From positions 1-64,000 of the forward strand of contig JAGWSF010000090.1 of assembly GCA_028876385.1 (NCBI GenBank): DNA of 64,000 nt, written 5' to 3'. The position numbers and the translations under genes are program-made. The notes beneath the pieces are model-generated. The model saw nothing but the letters and a program-made list of their open reading frames with translations. It searched no databases and was not told where the DNA came from. Shown piece after piece: positions 28,111 through 36,738 of the stretch (position 1 is its first letter; every line of letters starts with the position of its first letter). The stretch comes from Acidobacteriota bacterium. Lineage in GTDB: Bacteria > Actinomycetota > Acidimicrobiia > Acidimicrobiales > Palsa-688.

Positions 28111-29054
28111 GGGCGGCGTCCATAGTCGACGGTCGCCTGGAGATAGCCGAGCACCCCGACCCTGAACCGGGCCTCGGTCAGATTCTCGTGCGGGTCCGCG
28201 CCGCCGGTCTAAACGGTGCGGACATGATCCAGGTCCAGGGCGGGTATCCCGCTCCTCCGGGTTGGCCGCAGGATATTCCGGGCCTGGAACTGGCCGGGGA
28301 GGTCGTGGGCCTCGGTCCCGGGGTCAGCCGCTTCTCGCCCGGCGACCGGGTGATGGCCGTAGTCGGCGGAGGGGCGCAAGCCGAGTTGGCGGTGGTCCAC
28401 GAGCGGGAGGCCATGCCGGTCCCCGAGAATCTGTCCTGGGAGGAGGCCGGCGGACTACCCGAGGTGTTCACCACCGCCCACGACGCCATCTTCACCCAGG
28501 CCGGCTTGAAGATGGGCGAACGACTACTGGTTCACGGAGCCGCCGGCGGGGTGGGCACCGCCGCCGTGCAGCTGGGTTTGGCGGCGGGGTGCGCGGTGGT
28601 GGCCTCGGTGCGCGATCCGGCCCGACGGGACGAGGTGGCCGAACTCGGTCCACAGGTCGTCGCCCCCGAGGACGTCGCCGGGGGAGGACCGTTCGACGTC
28701 ATCCTCGAACTCGTCGGAGCGGTCAACTTGCAGACCAACCTCGAAGTCCTGGCCATGGAGGGCAGAATCGCGGTGATCGGTACCGGCGCAGGCAACCGGG
28801 GCGAGATCCACCTGGGACTGCTCATGGCCAAGCGGGCCAAGATGTACGGCTCGACGCTGCGGGCCCGCCCCCTGGAGGGCAAGGCCATGGCCGCCCGCCT
28901 GGTCGAATCCCAGGTACTCCCACTCTTCGCCACCGGTCGGGTGCGGGTGCCGGTTTGTGCGACCTTCCCTCTCGAACAGGCGTCCGAGGCCTACGAGCGG
29001 TTCCGCTCGGGATCCAAGTTCGGCAAGGTGGTGCTACTACCGAGCACTACCTGA
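28107..29054 (+). CDS. Zinc-independent MDR oxidoreductase (NADPH:quinone reductase-like)
   Basis: 315 residues starting at the ATG that overlaps the stop of the F420 oxidoreductase gene. GroES-like N-terminus with PGLELAGEVVGLG, cofactor loop LVHGAAGGVGTAAVQLG (the AAGGVG NADPH motif) and a typical C-terminus (FGKVVLL). No structural-zinc cysteines are seen. Such enzymes reduce quinones or enones. Confidence 0.9.
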   Translation: MRAASIVDGRLEIAEHPDPEPGLGQILVRVRAAGLNGADMIQVQGGYPAPPGWPQDIPGLELAGEVVGLGPGVSRFSPGDRVMAVVGGGAQAELAVVHEREAMPVPENLSWEEAGGLPEVFTTAHDAIFTQAGLKMGERLLVHGAAGGVGTAAVQLGLAAGCAVVASVRDPARRDEVAELGPQVVAPEDVAGGGPFDVILELVGAVNLQTNLEVLAMEGRIAVIGTGAGNRGEIHLGLLMAKRAKMYGSTLRARPLEGKAMAARLVESQVLPLFATGRVRVPVCATFPLEQASEAYERFRSGSKFGKVVLLPSTT

Positions 29055-29135
29055 GGGTCGCACGAACCAACTGACCCGGGTCAGGTAGCCGACCCTCCGC
29101 CGGCCGGTATCGAACTGCCGATCTGACTGCCTGCA

Positions 29136-29155
29136 GGTCGGCCCTCGAGCCGACC
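29136..29155. terminator. Hairpin between convergent genes
   Basis: A perfect 7-bp stem GGTCGGC / GCCGACC with a 6-base loop lies between two gene ends facing each other. On the plus strand it is followed by a weak pyrimidine run (TTCTTCTC), so it may act as a terminator. A separate perfect 14-bp palindrome CTGACCCGGGTCAG (29071-29084) lies 50 bp to the left. Confidence 0.35.
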
Positions 29156-29166
29156 GCCGGTTCTTC

Positions 29167-29598
29167 TCAGGTTGCCCTCCGCCTCCGCAGCCGGCCCTGG
29201 GCCAACCCCGCGGCCCAACCGGCGAGAAGCAGGACCGCCCACGTCCAGTCGCCGACCACGCCCACCACGGCCGCTCCCGCAGCGACCGCTCCGGTGATGA
29301 CAACCCCCGCGGACGAACGAACCCGGGCCACGGACGGGAGGCCACGGTTGCGGCGCTCCAGGAGCGCACGACCTTCCAACGATGCCGCCGATGGCGTAGC
29401 CACGGCAGCCCGCCCACGCGGTTCGGCGATGCGCACCATGGGTAGGTCGGCCCGCACCGCATCGAGCTCTTGGAAGGTACTGGCCGCAAGCGCCCGCTCG
29501 ACCCGTCTGGCGAACTCGTCGATGTCTATTCGGCCCGCGCCGCAGTGCCGTCCCAACTCCTCGACCACCCGTCGGCGATCGTCGTCGGACACTCGCAT
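29167..29598 (-). CDS. DUF1707 (SHOCT-like) membrane protein
   Basis: 143 residues. The N-terminus (MRVSDDDRRRVVEELGRHCGAGRIDIDEFARRVERALAA) is the DUF1707 helix-turn motif common in actinobacteria; the C-terminus has two membrane helices (VVITGAVAAGAAVVGVVGDW and TWAVLLLAGWAAGLA) and a basic tail. Role unknown. It is followed in the same direction upstream by the DMT transporter with a 28-bp gap. Confidence 0.85.
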   Translation of the reverse strand: MRVSDDDRRRVVEELGRHCGAGRIDIDEFARRVERALAASTFQELDAVRADLPMVRIAEPRGRAAVATPSAASLEGRALLERRNRGLPSVARVRSSAGVVITGAVAAGAAVVGVVGDWTWAVLLLAGWAAGLAQGRLRRRRAT

Positions 29599-29626
29599 GG
29601 CTACTCCCCGTCAGGCTATCGCCTCG

Positions 29627-30496
29627 CTACCCCTGGGCCTCGACATGACCCCGCTCCGGCAAGGCGGCTTCGTGACGGGCCAGGAACCAGACCCCGGCCG
29701 ACATGGCCGCCAGAGCGAGCACCTCCAGCATGATGTCGATCGGTTTGGCCGCCACCGCCTCGTGGAAGACGAACGCTCCTATGGCAATGCTGACGATCGG
29801 GTCGACCACGGTCATCGTCGGTAGGGAGAAGTCGAGCGCCCCGGCCTGAAAGGCGCTCTGGGCCAGAACCATCCCAGCCACCCCGAACACCACGAGCACG
29901 TAGGGCTGCCAATGGATCACGACCGGAACGATCCCCCGATCGAGCAGGTGGGAGCTGGTCTTGGTGAGCGCCGCCGCCGCCCCGTAGACCACCCCCGCCG
30001 CCGCCGCCAGCGCCACCGCGGTGCCCCGCCGGTCGGCCCGCCGGCCGGTCAGTGTCAGCGCGACGGCGACCACCCCGGCGGCGATGAGAAGCGTGGCCCA
30101 CTGGACCGGCCCGGTGTTGTTCCTTCCAGGCGCAGGGGCTGCCACCCCGAGAAAGACGGCCAGCCCGGCACACACGAGGACCGCTCCCACCCAGTCAATC
30201 CGGCTCAGGCGACGACCCGACCACGCCGCCCCGAGGGGAAGCGCGAAGAGCAACCCGCAGACCAGCAACGGCTGAACGACCACGATGGCCCCGTGGCCGA
30301 GAGCGACGAACTGCAGGACGTACCCGGCGGCGTCGCACACCAGCCCGAGCACCCATATCGGTTGCCGCACCAGGCGCAGCAGGAGCGAAACCTTGAGCGA
30401 CTCCTCGTCGGGCTGGTCGGATGCCCCTCGGTGCTGCAATACAGAGGCCAGCGCGTACAGAAGCGAGCTCCCGAGAGCACAGAGCACCGCCAGCAC
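29627..30496 (-). CDS. DMT-superfamily (EamA-like) transporter
   Basis: 289 residues from a GTG at 30496, giving about 9-10 membrane helices (SSLLYALASVLQHRG ... SIAIGAFVFHEAVAAKP). The internal EamA-like repeats and the late FHEAV motif are typical of DMT exporters of small metabolites. Another GTG three codons later is equally possible. The open frame upstream of 30496 is antisense to the tRNA-Leu gene and is not coding. Confidence 0.82.
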   Translation of the reverse strand: MLAVLCALGSSLLYALASVLQHRGASDQPDEESLKVSLLLRLVRQPIWVLGLVCDAAGYVLQFVALGHGAIVVVQPLLVCGLLFALPLGAAWSGRRLSRIDWVGAVLVCAGLAVFLGVAAPAPGRNNTGPVQWATLLIAAGVVAVALTLTGRRADRRGTAVALAAAAGVVYGAAAALTKTSSHLLDRGIVPVVIHWQPYVLVVFGVAGMVLAQSAFQAGALDFSLPTMTVVDPIVSIAIGAFVFHEAVAAKPIDIMLEVLALAAMSAGVWFLARHEAALPERGHVEAQG

Positions 30497-30547
30497 CGAA
30501 TGAGGGTAGCTAGCAACTCGGCGGTCGGCATGCCAGACTGCCCCGAT

Positions 30548-30630
30548 GGGCGCGTGGTGGAACGGCAGACACAGCGGGCTTAAACCCTGCGGCCTTAACC
30601 GGCGTGAGGGTTCGAATCCCTCCGCGCCCA
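30548..30630 (+). tRNA. tRNA-Leu (anticodon UAA)
   Basis: Acceptor halves GGGCGCG (30548-30554) and CGCGCCC (30623-30629) pair fully. The anticodon stem GCGGG/CCTGC encloses the loop CTTAAAC with anticodon TAA. A long variable arm follows, as expected for leucine, then the T-arm with GGTTCGAATCC. CCA is not encoded. It decodes UUA, the rarest leucine codon in high-GC actinobacteria (the role of bldA in Streptomyces). Its 3' third is part of the direct repeat flanking the integrated element, so the element inserted here without destroying the gene. Confidence 0.92.
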
Positions 30631-30668
30631 CGCTGATCTTCCTGTAAACGTCCTGTTCAGAGGGGTTG
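30609..30668 (+). repeat. attL: 60-bp direct repeat at tRNA-Leu 3' end
   Basis: Starts in the T-arm (GGTTCGAATCCCTCCGCGCC) and runs 38 bases past the tRNA end to AGGGGTTG. It matches 51073-51132 at 59 of 60 positions; the only difference is T at 30645 versus C at 51109. Weaker similarity (CCGGCG, TGA) continues a few bases to the left. Confidence 0.92.
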
Positions 30669-30691
30669 CAAGGATCCGGCCGGGAGCCGTT

Positions 30692-30710
30692 TCGGACCCG
30701 AATCGGACCC
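30692..30710 (+). repeat. Candidate integrase arm-type site, left
   Basis: TCGGACCCGAATCGGACCC, itself two TCGGACCC words 11 bp apart (about one helical turn), 24 bp inside attL. The identical 19 bp recurs at 50925-50943 in the same orientation. The word AGACACGGGTCC directly follows on the left (30711-30722) and recurs at 49129-49140 just at the integrase stop. Paired sites at such positions are what lambda-type integrases bind with their N-terminal domain. Confidence 0.55.
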
Positions 30711-30799
30711 AGACACGGGTCCTCCTCAGGCTGTCGCTGTGGGGCACTATCCTCCCCACGGCCGTTCGGCGGTCTCTAGCGACAGGCAAGTCCCAGCGA

Positions 30800-31315
30800 T
30801 TGGCCGAACCTGGAACCCGGTACTCGCTACCTGGTCAAGCTGGCATCCGGCTCTGGTTCCGTACAAGGCTGCTCCTCCATAACGAAGGGGCCACGACCGC
30901 GATCGTGAGCATGCACGGCGGGAACGAACCTGACGCGATGCGCTTCGTGAACAACCGAGGGACGCAGCACGGCAATCAGGCCTGCCCCGAGCCGCGAACA
31001 ATCTCTCAGGGACGTTACGCCTTGGAGCCGGGTGAGTACGCCGTCATGCTGCTCGACACGGAGAGCACCGTCGGGGCGCTGGCGGCTAGCAACGACGTCA
31101 CGATGTCCGGTGAGATCATCGTTACCGATCAGCACGAGGCGGGCATCATCGACAACACCGTCGTCCAGGTACAAGTACATGCCTTCGATGCCGCCCCAGG
31201 CGTCACGGCGGTATACCAGCTCCGCGCCATGCCGGCCAGGGTCGTGGGGCGTCCGTCACCTGTGACCGAGGCCAGTGTCGGACTCACGAGACGTCGATAT
31301 AGGGGACTCGGGTGA
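30800..31315 (+). CDS. Hypothetical beta-rich protein at left end of island
   Basis: 171 residues from a TTG; codon choice has the GC-rich third positions of real genes. The segments LLLHNEGATTAIVSMHGGNEPDAMRF, YALEPGEYAVMLLDTES and VVQVQVHAFDAAPGVTAVYQLRA suggest a beta-sandwich. No signal peptide is evident and the 5' end may be truncated by the insertion event. I do not recognise a family. Confidence 0.5.
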   Translation: MAEPGTRYSLPGQAGIRLWFRTRLLLHNEGATTAIVSMHGGNEPDAMRFVNNRGTQHGNQACPEPRTISQGRYALEPGEYAVMLLDTESTVGALAASNDVTMSGEIIVTDQHEAGIIDNTVVQVQVHAFDAAPGVTAVYQLRAMPARVVGRPSPVTEASVGLTRRRYRGLG

Positions 31316-31570
31316 GACTTCCCAACGCCGGGCCGGTTCTCGGGAAATAGGTCTTTCACCGGATCGGCGTCCCATAACGCTCGCCCATGACGGCTGGGGC
31401 AGCGTCGCCCACATCGCCGGGTATGCAGGATGGTCCGCGTGTGGACACGGACGACGATAAGCGCCCAGAAGCACGCTCGTCAGCGTCCCTTATAGACGCC
31501 TCATGTTGATGGCGCGGTTGACACGGGAGTGGTGTAAAACGACGACCACATCAACCGTTGATCTGTAGTT
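31316..31570. other. Gene-free spacer with probable IS256-type end
   Basis: 255 bp with no credible reading frame. The part next to the transposase stop, read on the minus strand, contains TTTACACCACTCCCGTGTCA (about 31520-31540), close in pattern to the outer ends of IS256-family elements (TACACCAC-T-C-GTG), so one terminal inverted repeat may survive here. Confidence 0.4.
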
Positions 31571-32490
31571 CTACACGGCTTCGGTCAGTTGGTGTTGTAT
31601 CACCTCCTCGGGGTCTCCGTCGATGACGCGCATGCGCGCCTTGGTGAGGGTCTCGGCTGACATGTAGCGCCGGGCGACGGCCCACTCGTCGTGTTGTTCG
31701 GCTAGGACGGCTCCGACGAGGCGGATGACGGCGGCCCGGTTGGGGAAGATGCCGACGACGTCGGTGCGTCGGCGGAGCTCCTTGTTGAGCCGCTCTTAGG
31801 GGTTATTGGAGCGGATGGCGGTCCAGTGCTCGACGGGGAACGCGGTGAAGGCCAGTAGGTCGCCGGCCATGTCGGTGAGCATGTTGGCTGCGTCGGGGAA
31901 GCGGTCGGCGAGTTGCTCGACGACTCGGGCGTGCTGGGCCCAGACCTGCTTGGAGTCGGGCTGCTCGAAGATGGTCCGCACCAAGGTGGCGACCATGGCC
32001 TGGGAGGCTTTCGGGACGCGGGTGAGCAGGATGCGCATGGCATGGGTCCGGCAGCGCTGCCAGGACGCCCCGGCCAGGACCGACTCGATGGCTGCCTTGA
32101 GGCCTTCGTGAGCGTCGGAGATGACCAGCTGCACACCGGAGAGGCCGCGGGCCACCAGGGAACGTAGGAAGGCCAGCCAGCCGGCGCCGTCCTCGGTGGT
32201 GATCACGTCCAAATCCCAGCACTTCCTGTTTTCCGTTGGCGTTCACGCCGGTGGCGACCACCACGGCCACGTTCACGATCCGTCCACCCTCGCGGACTTT
32301 CTGGGTCAGCGCCTTGAGCCACAGGTAGGTTTAGGGGCCGGCGTCGAGCGGCCGGGACCGGAACGCTTCGACCTGGGCGTCGAAACTCTTGGCCATCTGG
32401 GAGACCTGGGACTTGGAGATCCCGTCGATACCCATGGCCCGCACGATGTCATCCACTCGGTCCCGGACCGGGCGTTGCCGGGGCCGCGGC
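31571..32490 (-). pseudogene. IS256-family transposase remnant
   Basis: Typical IS256 blocks are readable: DDIVRAMGIDGISKSQVSQM, VREGGRIVNVAVVVATGVNA, TTEDGAGWLAFLRSLVARGL and VISDAHEGLKAAIESVLAGA, ending [19 protein letters not shown] ... [13 protein letters not shown]. It is broken by a TAA at 32331-32333 (in place of Tyr after DAGP), a one-base insertion in the AAA run at 32211-32213, and a TAA at 31796-31798 (after SNNP). The first third of the gene is missing where it meets the LAL gene. Only decayed copies are visible here. Confidence 0.88.
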
Positions 32491-32505
32491 ATGATAGCAT
32501 AGTTG

Positions 32506-35274
32506 GTGTATATCAGCGCGGTGGGCGATCATCCTGCGGCGTTCGTCGGCCGGCAGCGTGAGCTGGCCGAGCTGGACCGTCTGCTTGACGCCGCTCGGGG
32601 GGGCCGGAGCGGGGCGCTGGTGCTGCACGGCCCCCCCGGGGTGGGCAAGACCGCGCTCCTGGAGCGCTGCACGGAGCGAGCCGGCGGCTTCCGCACCATC
32701 CGGGTGACTGGCGCTCAGTCCGAGCGGGACTTGGCCTTCGCGGCCCTGCACCAGTTCTGCTCGCCGATCCTCGACCAGATCGATCAGCTGCCGGCCCCGC
32801 AGCGGCTGGCGCTCGAGGTCACTTTCGGGATGAGCGAGGGTGCCGCCCCTGACCGTTTCTTCGCCGGCTTGGCGGTACTGGGGCTCGTGTCCAAGGCGTC
32901 CGAGCCCGGTCCGCTGCTGTTCGTCGTGGACGACGCCCATTGGCTCGACCAGGCCTCAACCCGGGTCTTGGCCTTTGTGGCGCGGCGGCTCGCCGCCGAG
33001 CCGGTGGGAGTGCTTTTCGCCACCCGGGAGCCCGGCGGGGACCTGGAGGGCCTTCCGGAGCTGGGGCTCATGGGGCTGGCCTCGGAGGACGCCCGCCAGC
33101 TGCTCCGCTCCGTCCTGCCGGGACCGCTCGACGAGGCTGTCGCCGGGCAGCTCCTCGCTGAGACCCAGGGCAACCCGTTGGCCCTGCTGGAGCTGCCGCG
33201 GGGGCTGTCGGCCGGGCAGTGGGCCGGCGGCTACGGCCTGCCGGCGGCGCTGTCGCCGGCGGCGCAGGTCGAGGAGAGCTACCTCCGCCGAGCGCGCCAG
33301 CTGCCCGGGGACAGCTGGCGGCTCCTGCTCCTGGCCGCGACCGATCCGGCCGCGCCGGCCGAAGTGATCCGGGCGGCCGCCGCGGCCCTGGGGATCGGCG
33401 ACGCGGCTGTCGCCGCTGCGGTCGGGAGCGGACTGGTCGAGATCGGTTCGACCGTGCGCTTCCGCCACCCCCTTGTCCGCTCGGTCCTCTACCGCCACGC
33501 CAGCGTCGAGGAGCGCCGGCAGGTGCACCGGGCGCTGGCCGATGTCACCGACCCTGCCACCGACGCGGATCGGCGGGCCTGGCATCTCGGTCGTTCAGTC
33601 ACAGGGCCGGACGACGAGGTGGCCGCCGAACTGGAGCGCTCCGCCGAGCGGGCCCGCCGGCGTGGCGGCCTGGCGGCGGCCGGGGCCTTCCTCGCTCGGG
33701 CCGCGGCGCTGACGACTCCCGGGCCGCGCCGGACCGATCGGGCCTTGAGTGCGGCGGAGACGGCGTGCGCCGCGGGGGCGTTCGACGACGCAGCGCGTCT
33801 CCTGGTCACGGTCGGGGACGGGACACCGTTGCAGCAGGCCCGGGCGCAGCTGGTCCGAGCGCGGATCGCGTCTGCCGGCCACTTGGATACGGCGGCGTTG
33901 CTGCTGGAGGCGGCGAGCCGGTTCGGGACCGCCGACGTTGACCGGGCCCACACGATCTATCTGGAGGCCTTCGCGGTCGCGTTGCAGGCCGATCGTTTGG
34001 CCAGCGACGGCGGGGTTACCCGCGTCGCCGCGACCGTGGCCGCGGTGCTGCCGTCCGGCCGGCCACCTGACGCCCGGGAGCTCCTCTTGCAGGGACTGGC
34101 TACGGCGTACACCCAAGGACTGGCGGCGGCCGCTCCGGCCTTGCGAGCGGCCCTCGACGCCCTCAGCGGTGCCGACCACGACTTCTCGGCCATCGCTCCG
34201 TGGGCCTGGCTTCCGGCCCGCATCGCCGGCGAGCTGTGGGACGAGTCCGCCTCGGACGAACTGTCGCGACAGAACGTCGAGCGCCTCCGAGACGCTGGGG
34301 CACTGGCGACACTCCCCGCAGCCCTGAGCGTCCGAGCCGGCATCCTCCTCTATCGAGGCGAGCTCGCTGCGGTGGCATCCCTGGTCGATGAGATCCGGGT
34401 GGCCGCCGAGGCCACCGGCACGTACCTGGCCCCCTACGCCGCCCTGGTCCTCGCCGCCGTCAGAGGCCAAGAGGCCGAGCTGACCGAGCTGACCGACAGC
34501 ACCCTCGAGCGTGCCTCAGCACGCGGCGAGGGCTACGCCCTTGCTGCCGTCGCCTACCACCGTGCGCTGCTCTACAACGGCCTGGGCCGCTACGCCGACG
34601 CCGTCGCCGCTGTGCGTCACGAGGCCGACCCCTCGGGCAAGGCGGGACTGTCGACCCGGGCGGTGAGCGAGTTGGTCGAGGCGGCGGCCAAGGCCGGCGA
34701 CATCCCTCTCGCCAGCCGGGCGCTGCAACGCCTCACCGATTCCACCCGGGCCGCAGGCACCGCGTGGGCGCTGGGCGTCGAGGCCCGCAACCGGGCGCTG
34801 CTGGCCCGGGACGCATCCGCCGAGGCGCTTTACGACGAGGCGATCCGCCGCTTGGCCTCGACAGGCCTGCGGTTCGAGCTCGCCCGGGCCCAACTGCTCT
34901 ACGGTGAATGGCTGAGGCGGCAGCGACGCCGCGGCGACGCGCGCCGCCACCTCATGGCGGCGGAGACGGCCTTCGAGGCCATGGGCGCCGACGGCTTCGC
35001 CGACCGGGCCGGCCGGGCGATCCTCGCCACCGGGCAGCTGGTGCGCAGGCGGGTCGACGACACCCGCTTGGACCTCACACCTCAGGAACGCCAGATCGCC
35101 GAGCTCGCCCGGGCGGGGCTGTCCAACCCCGAGATCGCCACCCGACTGTTCATCAGCCCCCGCACCGTCGAGTACCACCTGGGCAAAGTCTTCGCCAAGC
35201 TCGGGATTCGCACACGCGGCGAGCTACGCGCCTTCCTCGGGACTGGACCAGGGAGGGGACCGGGGACTCCCTGA
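32506..35274 (+). CDS. LAL-type LuxR regulator (AAA ATPase + TPR-like + LuxR HTH)
   Basis: About 922 residues. N-terminal ATPase with Walker A GPPGVGKT and Walker B LLFVVDDAHWLD, a long helical TPR-like middle, and a C-terminal LuxR HTH (LTPQERQIAELARAGLSNPEIATRLF ... VEYHLGKVFAKLGI). LAL proteins are large activators of catabolic or biosynthetic operons. Starts at TTG 32503, GTG 32506 or GTG 32521 are all possible; the AT-rich stretch before them (ATGATAGCATAGTTGG) may be the promoter. It immediately precedes the CMD genes, so it may control the cassette. A decayed second copy lies at 46.5-47.1 kb. Confidence 0.9.
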   Translation: MYISAVGDHPAAFVGRQRELAELDRLLDAARGGRSGALVLHGPPGVGKTALLERCTERAGGFRTIRVTGAQSERDLAFAALHQFCSPILDQIDQLPAPQRLALEVTFGMSEGAAPDRFFAGLAVLGLVSKASEPGPLLFVVDDAHWLDQASTRVLAFVARRLAAEPVGVLFATREPGGDLEGLPELGLMGLASEDARQLLRSVLPGPLDEAVAGQLLAETQGNPLALLELPRGLSAGQWAGGYGLPAALSPAAQVEESYLRRARQLPGDSWRLLLLAATDPAAPAEVIRAAAAALGIGDAAVAAAVGSGLVEIGSTVRFRHPLVRSVLYRHASVEERRQVHRALADVTDPATDADRRAWHLGRSVTGPDDEVAAELERSAERARRRGGLAAAGAFLARAAALTTPGPRRTDRALSAAETACAAGAFDDAARLLVTVGDGTPLQQARAQLVRARIASAGHLDTAALLLEAASRFGTADVDRAHTIYLEAFAVALQADRLASDGGVTRVAATVAAVLPSGRPPDARELLLQGLATAYTQGLAAAAPALRAALDALSGADHDFSAIAPWAWLPARIAGELWDESASDELSRQNVERLRDAGALATLPAALSVRAGILLYRGELAAVASLVDEIRVAAEATGTYLAPYAALVLAAVRGQEAELTELTDSTLERASARGEGYALAAVAYHRALLYNGLGRYADAVAAVRHEADPSGKAGLSTRAVSELVEAAAKAGDIPLASRALQRLTDSTRAAGTAWALGVEARNRALLARDASAEALYDEAIRRLASTGLRFELARAQLLYGEWLRRQRRRGDARRHLMAAETAFEAMGADGFADRAGRAILATGQLVRRRVDDTRLDLTPQERQIAELARAGLSNPEIATRLFISPRTVEYHLGKVFAKLGIRTRGELRAFLGTGPGRGPGTP

Positions 35275-35359
35275 TTCGACGACGGGCCCTGCGCTGCCAC
35301 GATCGTCGCCGGGAACGCCTCCGGTCCGAGCGAGCGGAGACCGGACAGCCGAGGAGCGC

Positions 35360-35929
35360 ATGAGTCAAGAGCCGGAATACGGGACCTTCGGACGGTTCGT
35401 CGAGACACCCGTCGAGCAGATGGACGCCGCCACAAGGAAGGCCTACGAGCTCACCCGCCAGCTGCGGGGCCTCGTTCCCGGCCCGCACCGGATCTGGTTG
35501 GCCAACCCGGCGCTCGCTGAGACGATCGTGCCGGTCGGCGCCTACTTCCAGACCCGCTCCACCCTGACCGGGGCGGAGATCGAGATCGCCACCTGCGTCG
35601 TCGCCGGGCGCTGGCGGGCCTCCTACGCCGCCTCCGAGCACGAACGGATCGGCGAGGAAGCCGGCGGGCTCGACCCGAGGGAGGTTCAGGCCCTGATCAC
35701 CGGTCTTCCCGCCGCCTTCGACGACGTCCGCCAGCAGGTCGTCTACGAACTCGCCTCGGCCCTGGTCGCAGCCCGGTTTGTACCGCTGGGCCTCTTCCGG
35801 CGGGCCCGCGACCTACTCGGCGACGCCGGGATCGTCGACGTCACCGTGCTCCTGGGCTGGTTCACAGCCGTCTCGCTCACCCTAACGGCCTACAACGTCC
35901 CCTCCCACGCCACCGGGCTCGACCAGTAG
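35360..35929 (+). CDS. Carboxymuconolactone decarboxylase-family protein, copy A1
   Basis: 189 residues of a single CMD-like helical domain. The core EIEIATCVVAGRWRASYAASEHERI corresponds to the family helix with its Glu and conserved His, but there is no CxxC, so an AhpD-type peroxidase role is unlikely. The whole protein is closely similar to the gene at 41083 (shared blocks FGTFGRFVETPV, LRGLVPGPH, LLGDAGIVDVTVL, GLDQ at the end). Reaction unknown: the family includes lactone decarboxylases and relatives without known function. Confidence 0.88.
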   Translation: MSQEPEYGTFGRFVETPVEQMDAATRKAYELTRQLRGLVPGPHRIWLANPALAETIVPVGAYFQTRSTLTGAEIEIATCVVAGRWRASYAASEHERIGEEAGGLDPREVQALITGLPAAFDDVRQQVVYELASALVAARFVPLGLFRRARDLLGDAGIVDVTVLLGWFTAVSLTLTAYNVPSHATGLDQ

Positions 35930-35971
35930 CGCCCACTTGACGCTTTCCTCCACGACGAAAGGACCACGACG

Positions 35972-36547
35972 ATGACCACGACCGTCCCAACACCCGCCGG
36001 CCGCGACCTCCGGGTCGCAGTACCCCTGCGACAGGAGCTCCTCCCCGACGTGGAGAAACTGTTCGGGCAGCTGCCTCCGCTCAACGTCACCCGGATGTTC
36101 GCCAACACCGGCGACATGGCCGAAGCTGTCCTCGGGCTCGTACGCGCCATATTCACTGCCGAGGGCGTCGACCCGCGGCTCCGGGAAATCCTCACCTTGC
36201 GCACGGCGTGGATCCTCAGGGTCCCCTACGAGTGGGAGGCCAACGTCCCCATGGCCCGCAACGTCGGCGTCACCGACGCCGACATCGCCCGCATCGCGAC
36301 AGACGGGCCCGTGACCGGACTCGACGCCACGGCCAACCTGATCTGCCAGGCGACAGACGAGATCACGAACGACGTCGCCGTCAGCGACGTCACCCTGCAG
36401 GACATGCTCGCCGTCTTCGGGCCCACCCTGACGACCAAGTACATCCTCGAGATCTCGTGGTTCAACCTGCTCAGCCGGTTCCTAGCCTCGACGCGCGTAC
36501 CGATCGACCAAGGGGCGCCTACTTCGGATCGCAACTCCCCGGTCTGA
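35972..36547 (+). CDS. CMD-family protein with atypical active-site helix
   Basis: 191 residues. The CMD/AhpD helix reads LREILTLRTAWILRVPYEWEANVPMARNVGV: the usual EW-x-x-H has Asn in place of the His (EWEAN), which may mean altered or lost chemistry. It has an AAAGGA ribosome site and follows copy A1 by 42 bp, probably in one transcript. The rest (TANLICQATDEITND, WFNLLSRFLASTRVP) fits family members about 190 residues long. Confidence 0.85.
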   Translation: MTTTVPTPAGRDLRVAVPLRQELLPDVEKLFGQLPPLNVTRMFANTGDMAEAVLGLVRAIFTAEGVDPRLREILTLRTAWILRVPYEWEANVPMARNVGVTDADIARIATDGPVTGLDATANLICQATDEITNDVAVSDVTLQDMLAVFGPTLTTKYILEISWFNLLSRFLASTRVPIDQGAPTSDRNSPV

Positions 36548-36566
36548 CCTGAGGCCCGATGGCGTA

Positions 36567-36630
36567 ACGGGTGTCGCCCGCCGACCATCACCGGACTGAC
36601 CTGCCACCGATATGCAGCGGTGACACCCGT
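36567..36630 (+). other. Inverted repeat between CMD and STAS genes
   Basis: ACGGGTGTC (36567-36575) and GACACCCGT (36622-36630) form a perfect 9-bp stem enclosing 46 bases that contain their own small hairpin (CACCG-ATATGCAG-CGGTG). No T-tract follows. It may be a weak terminator or an RNA structure separating the two-gene CMD unit from the next gene. Confidence 0.35.
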
Positions 36631-36738
36631 GTGGCCGTGGCCCTCCCGCCCATCTCCCAGACCAAGGGCTGCCTCTGGCCGCCGCCGCCTCGCCCGCGAT
36701 GTCGGCGCACATCCACTCCCGGAGGACACACAAACACT

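Noticed and set aside
29101..29166. tRNA-like T-arm (GGTATCGAACTGCC / AGTTCGATACC)
   Set aside because: No acceptor stem or anticodon arm can be folded around it on either strand; the hairpin at 29136 explains the structure.
30497..30631. N-terminal extension of the DMT transporter frame (starting MGAEGFEPS) on the minus strand
   Set aside because: It is the antisense of the tRNA-Leu gene. The 'GAEGFEPS' type start is a known artefact of translating tRNA complements.
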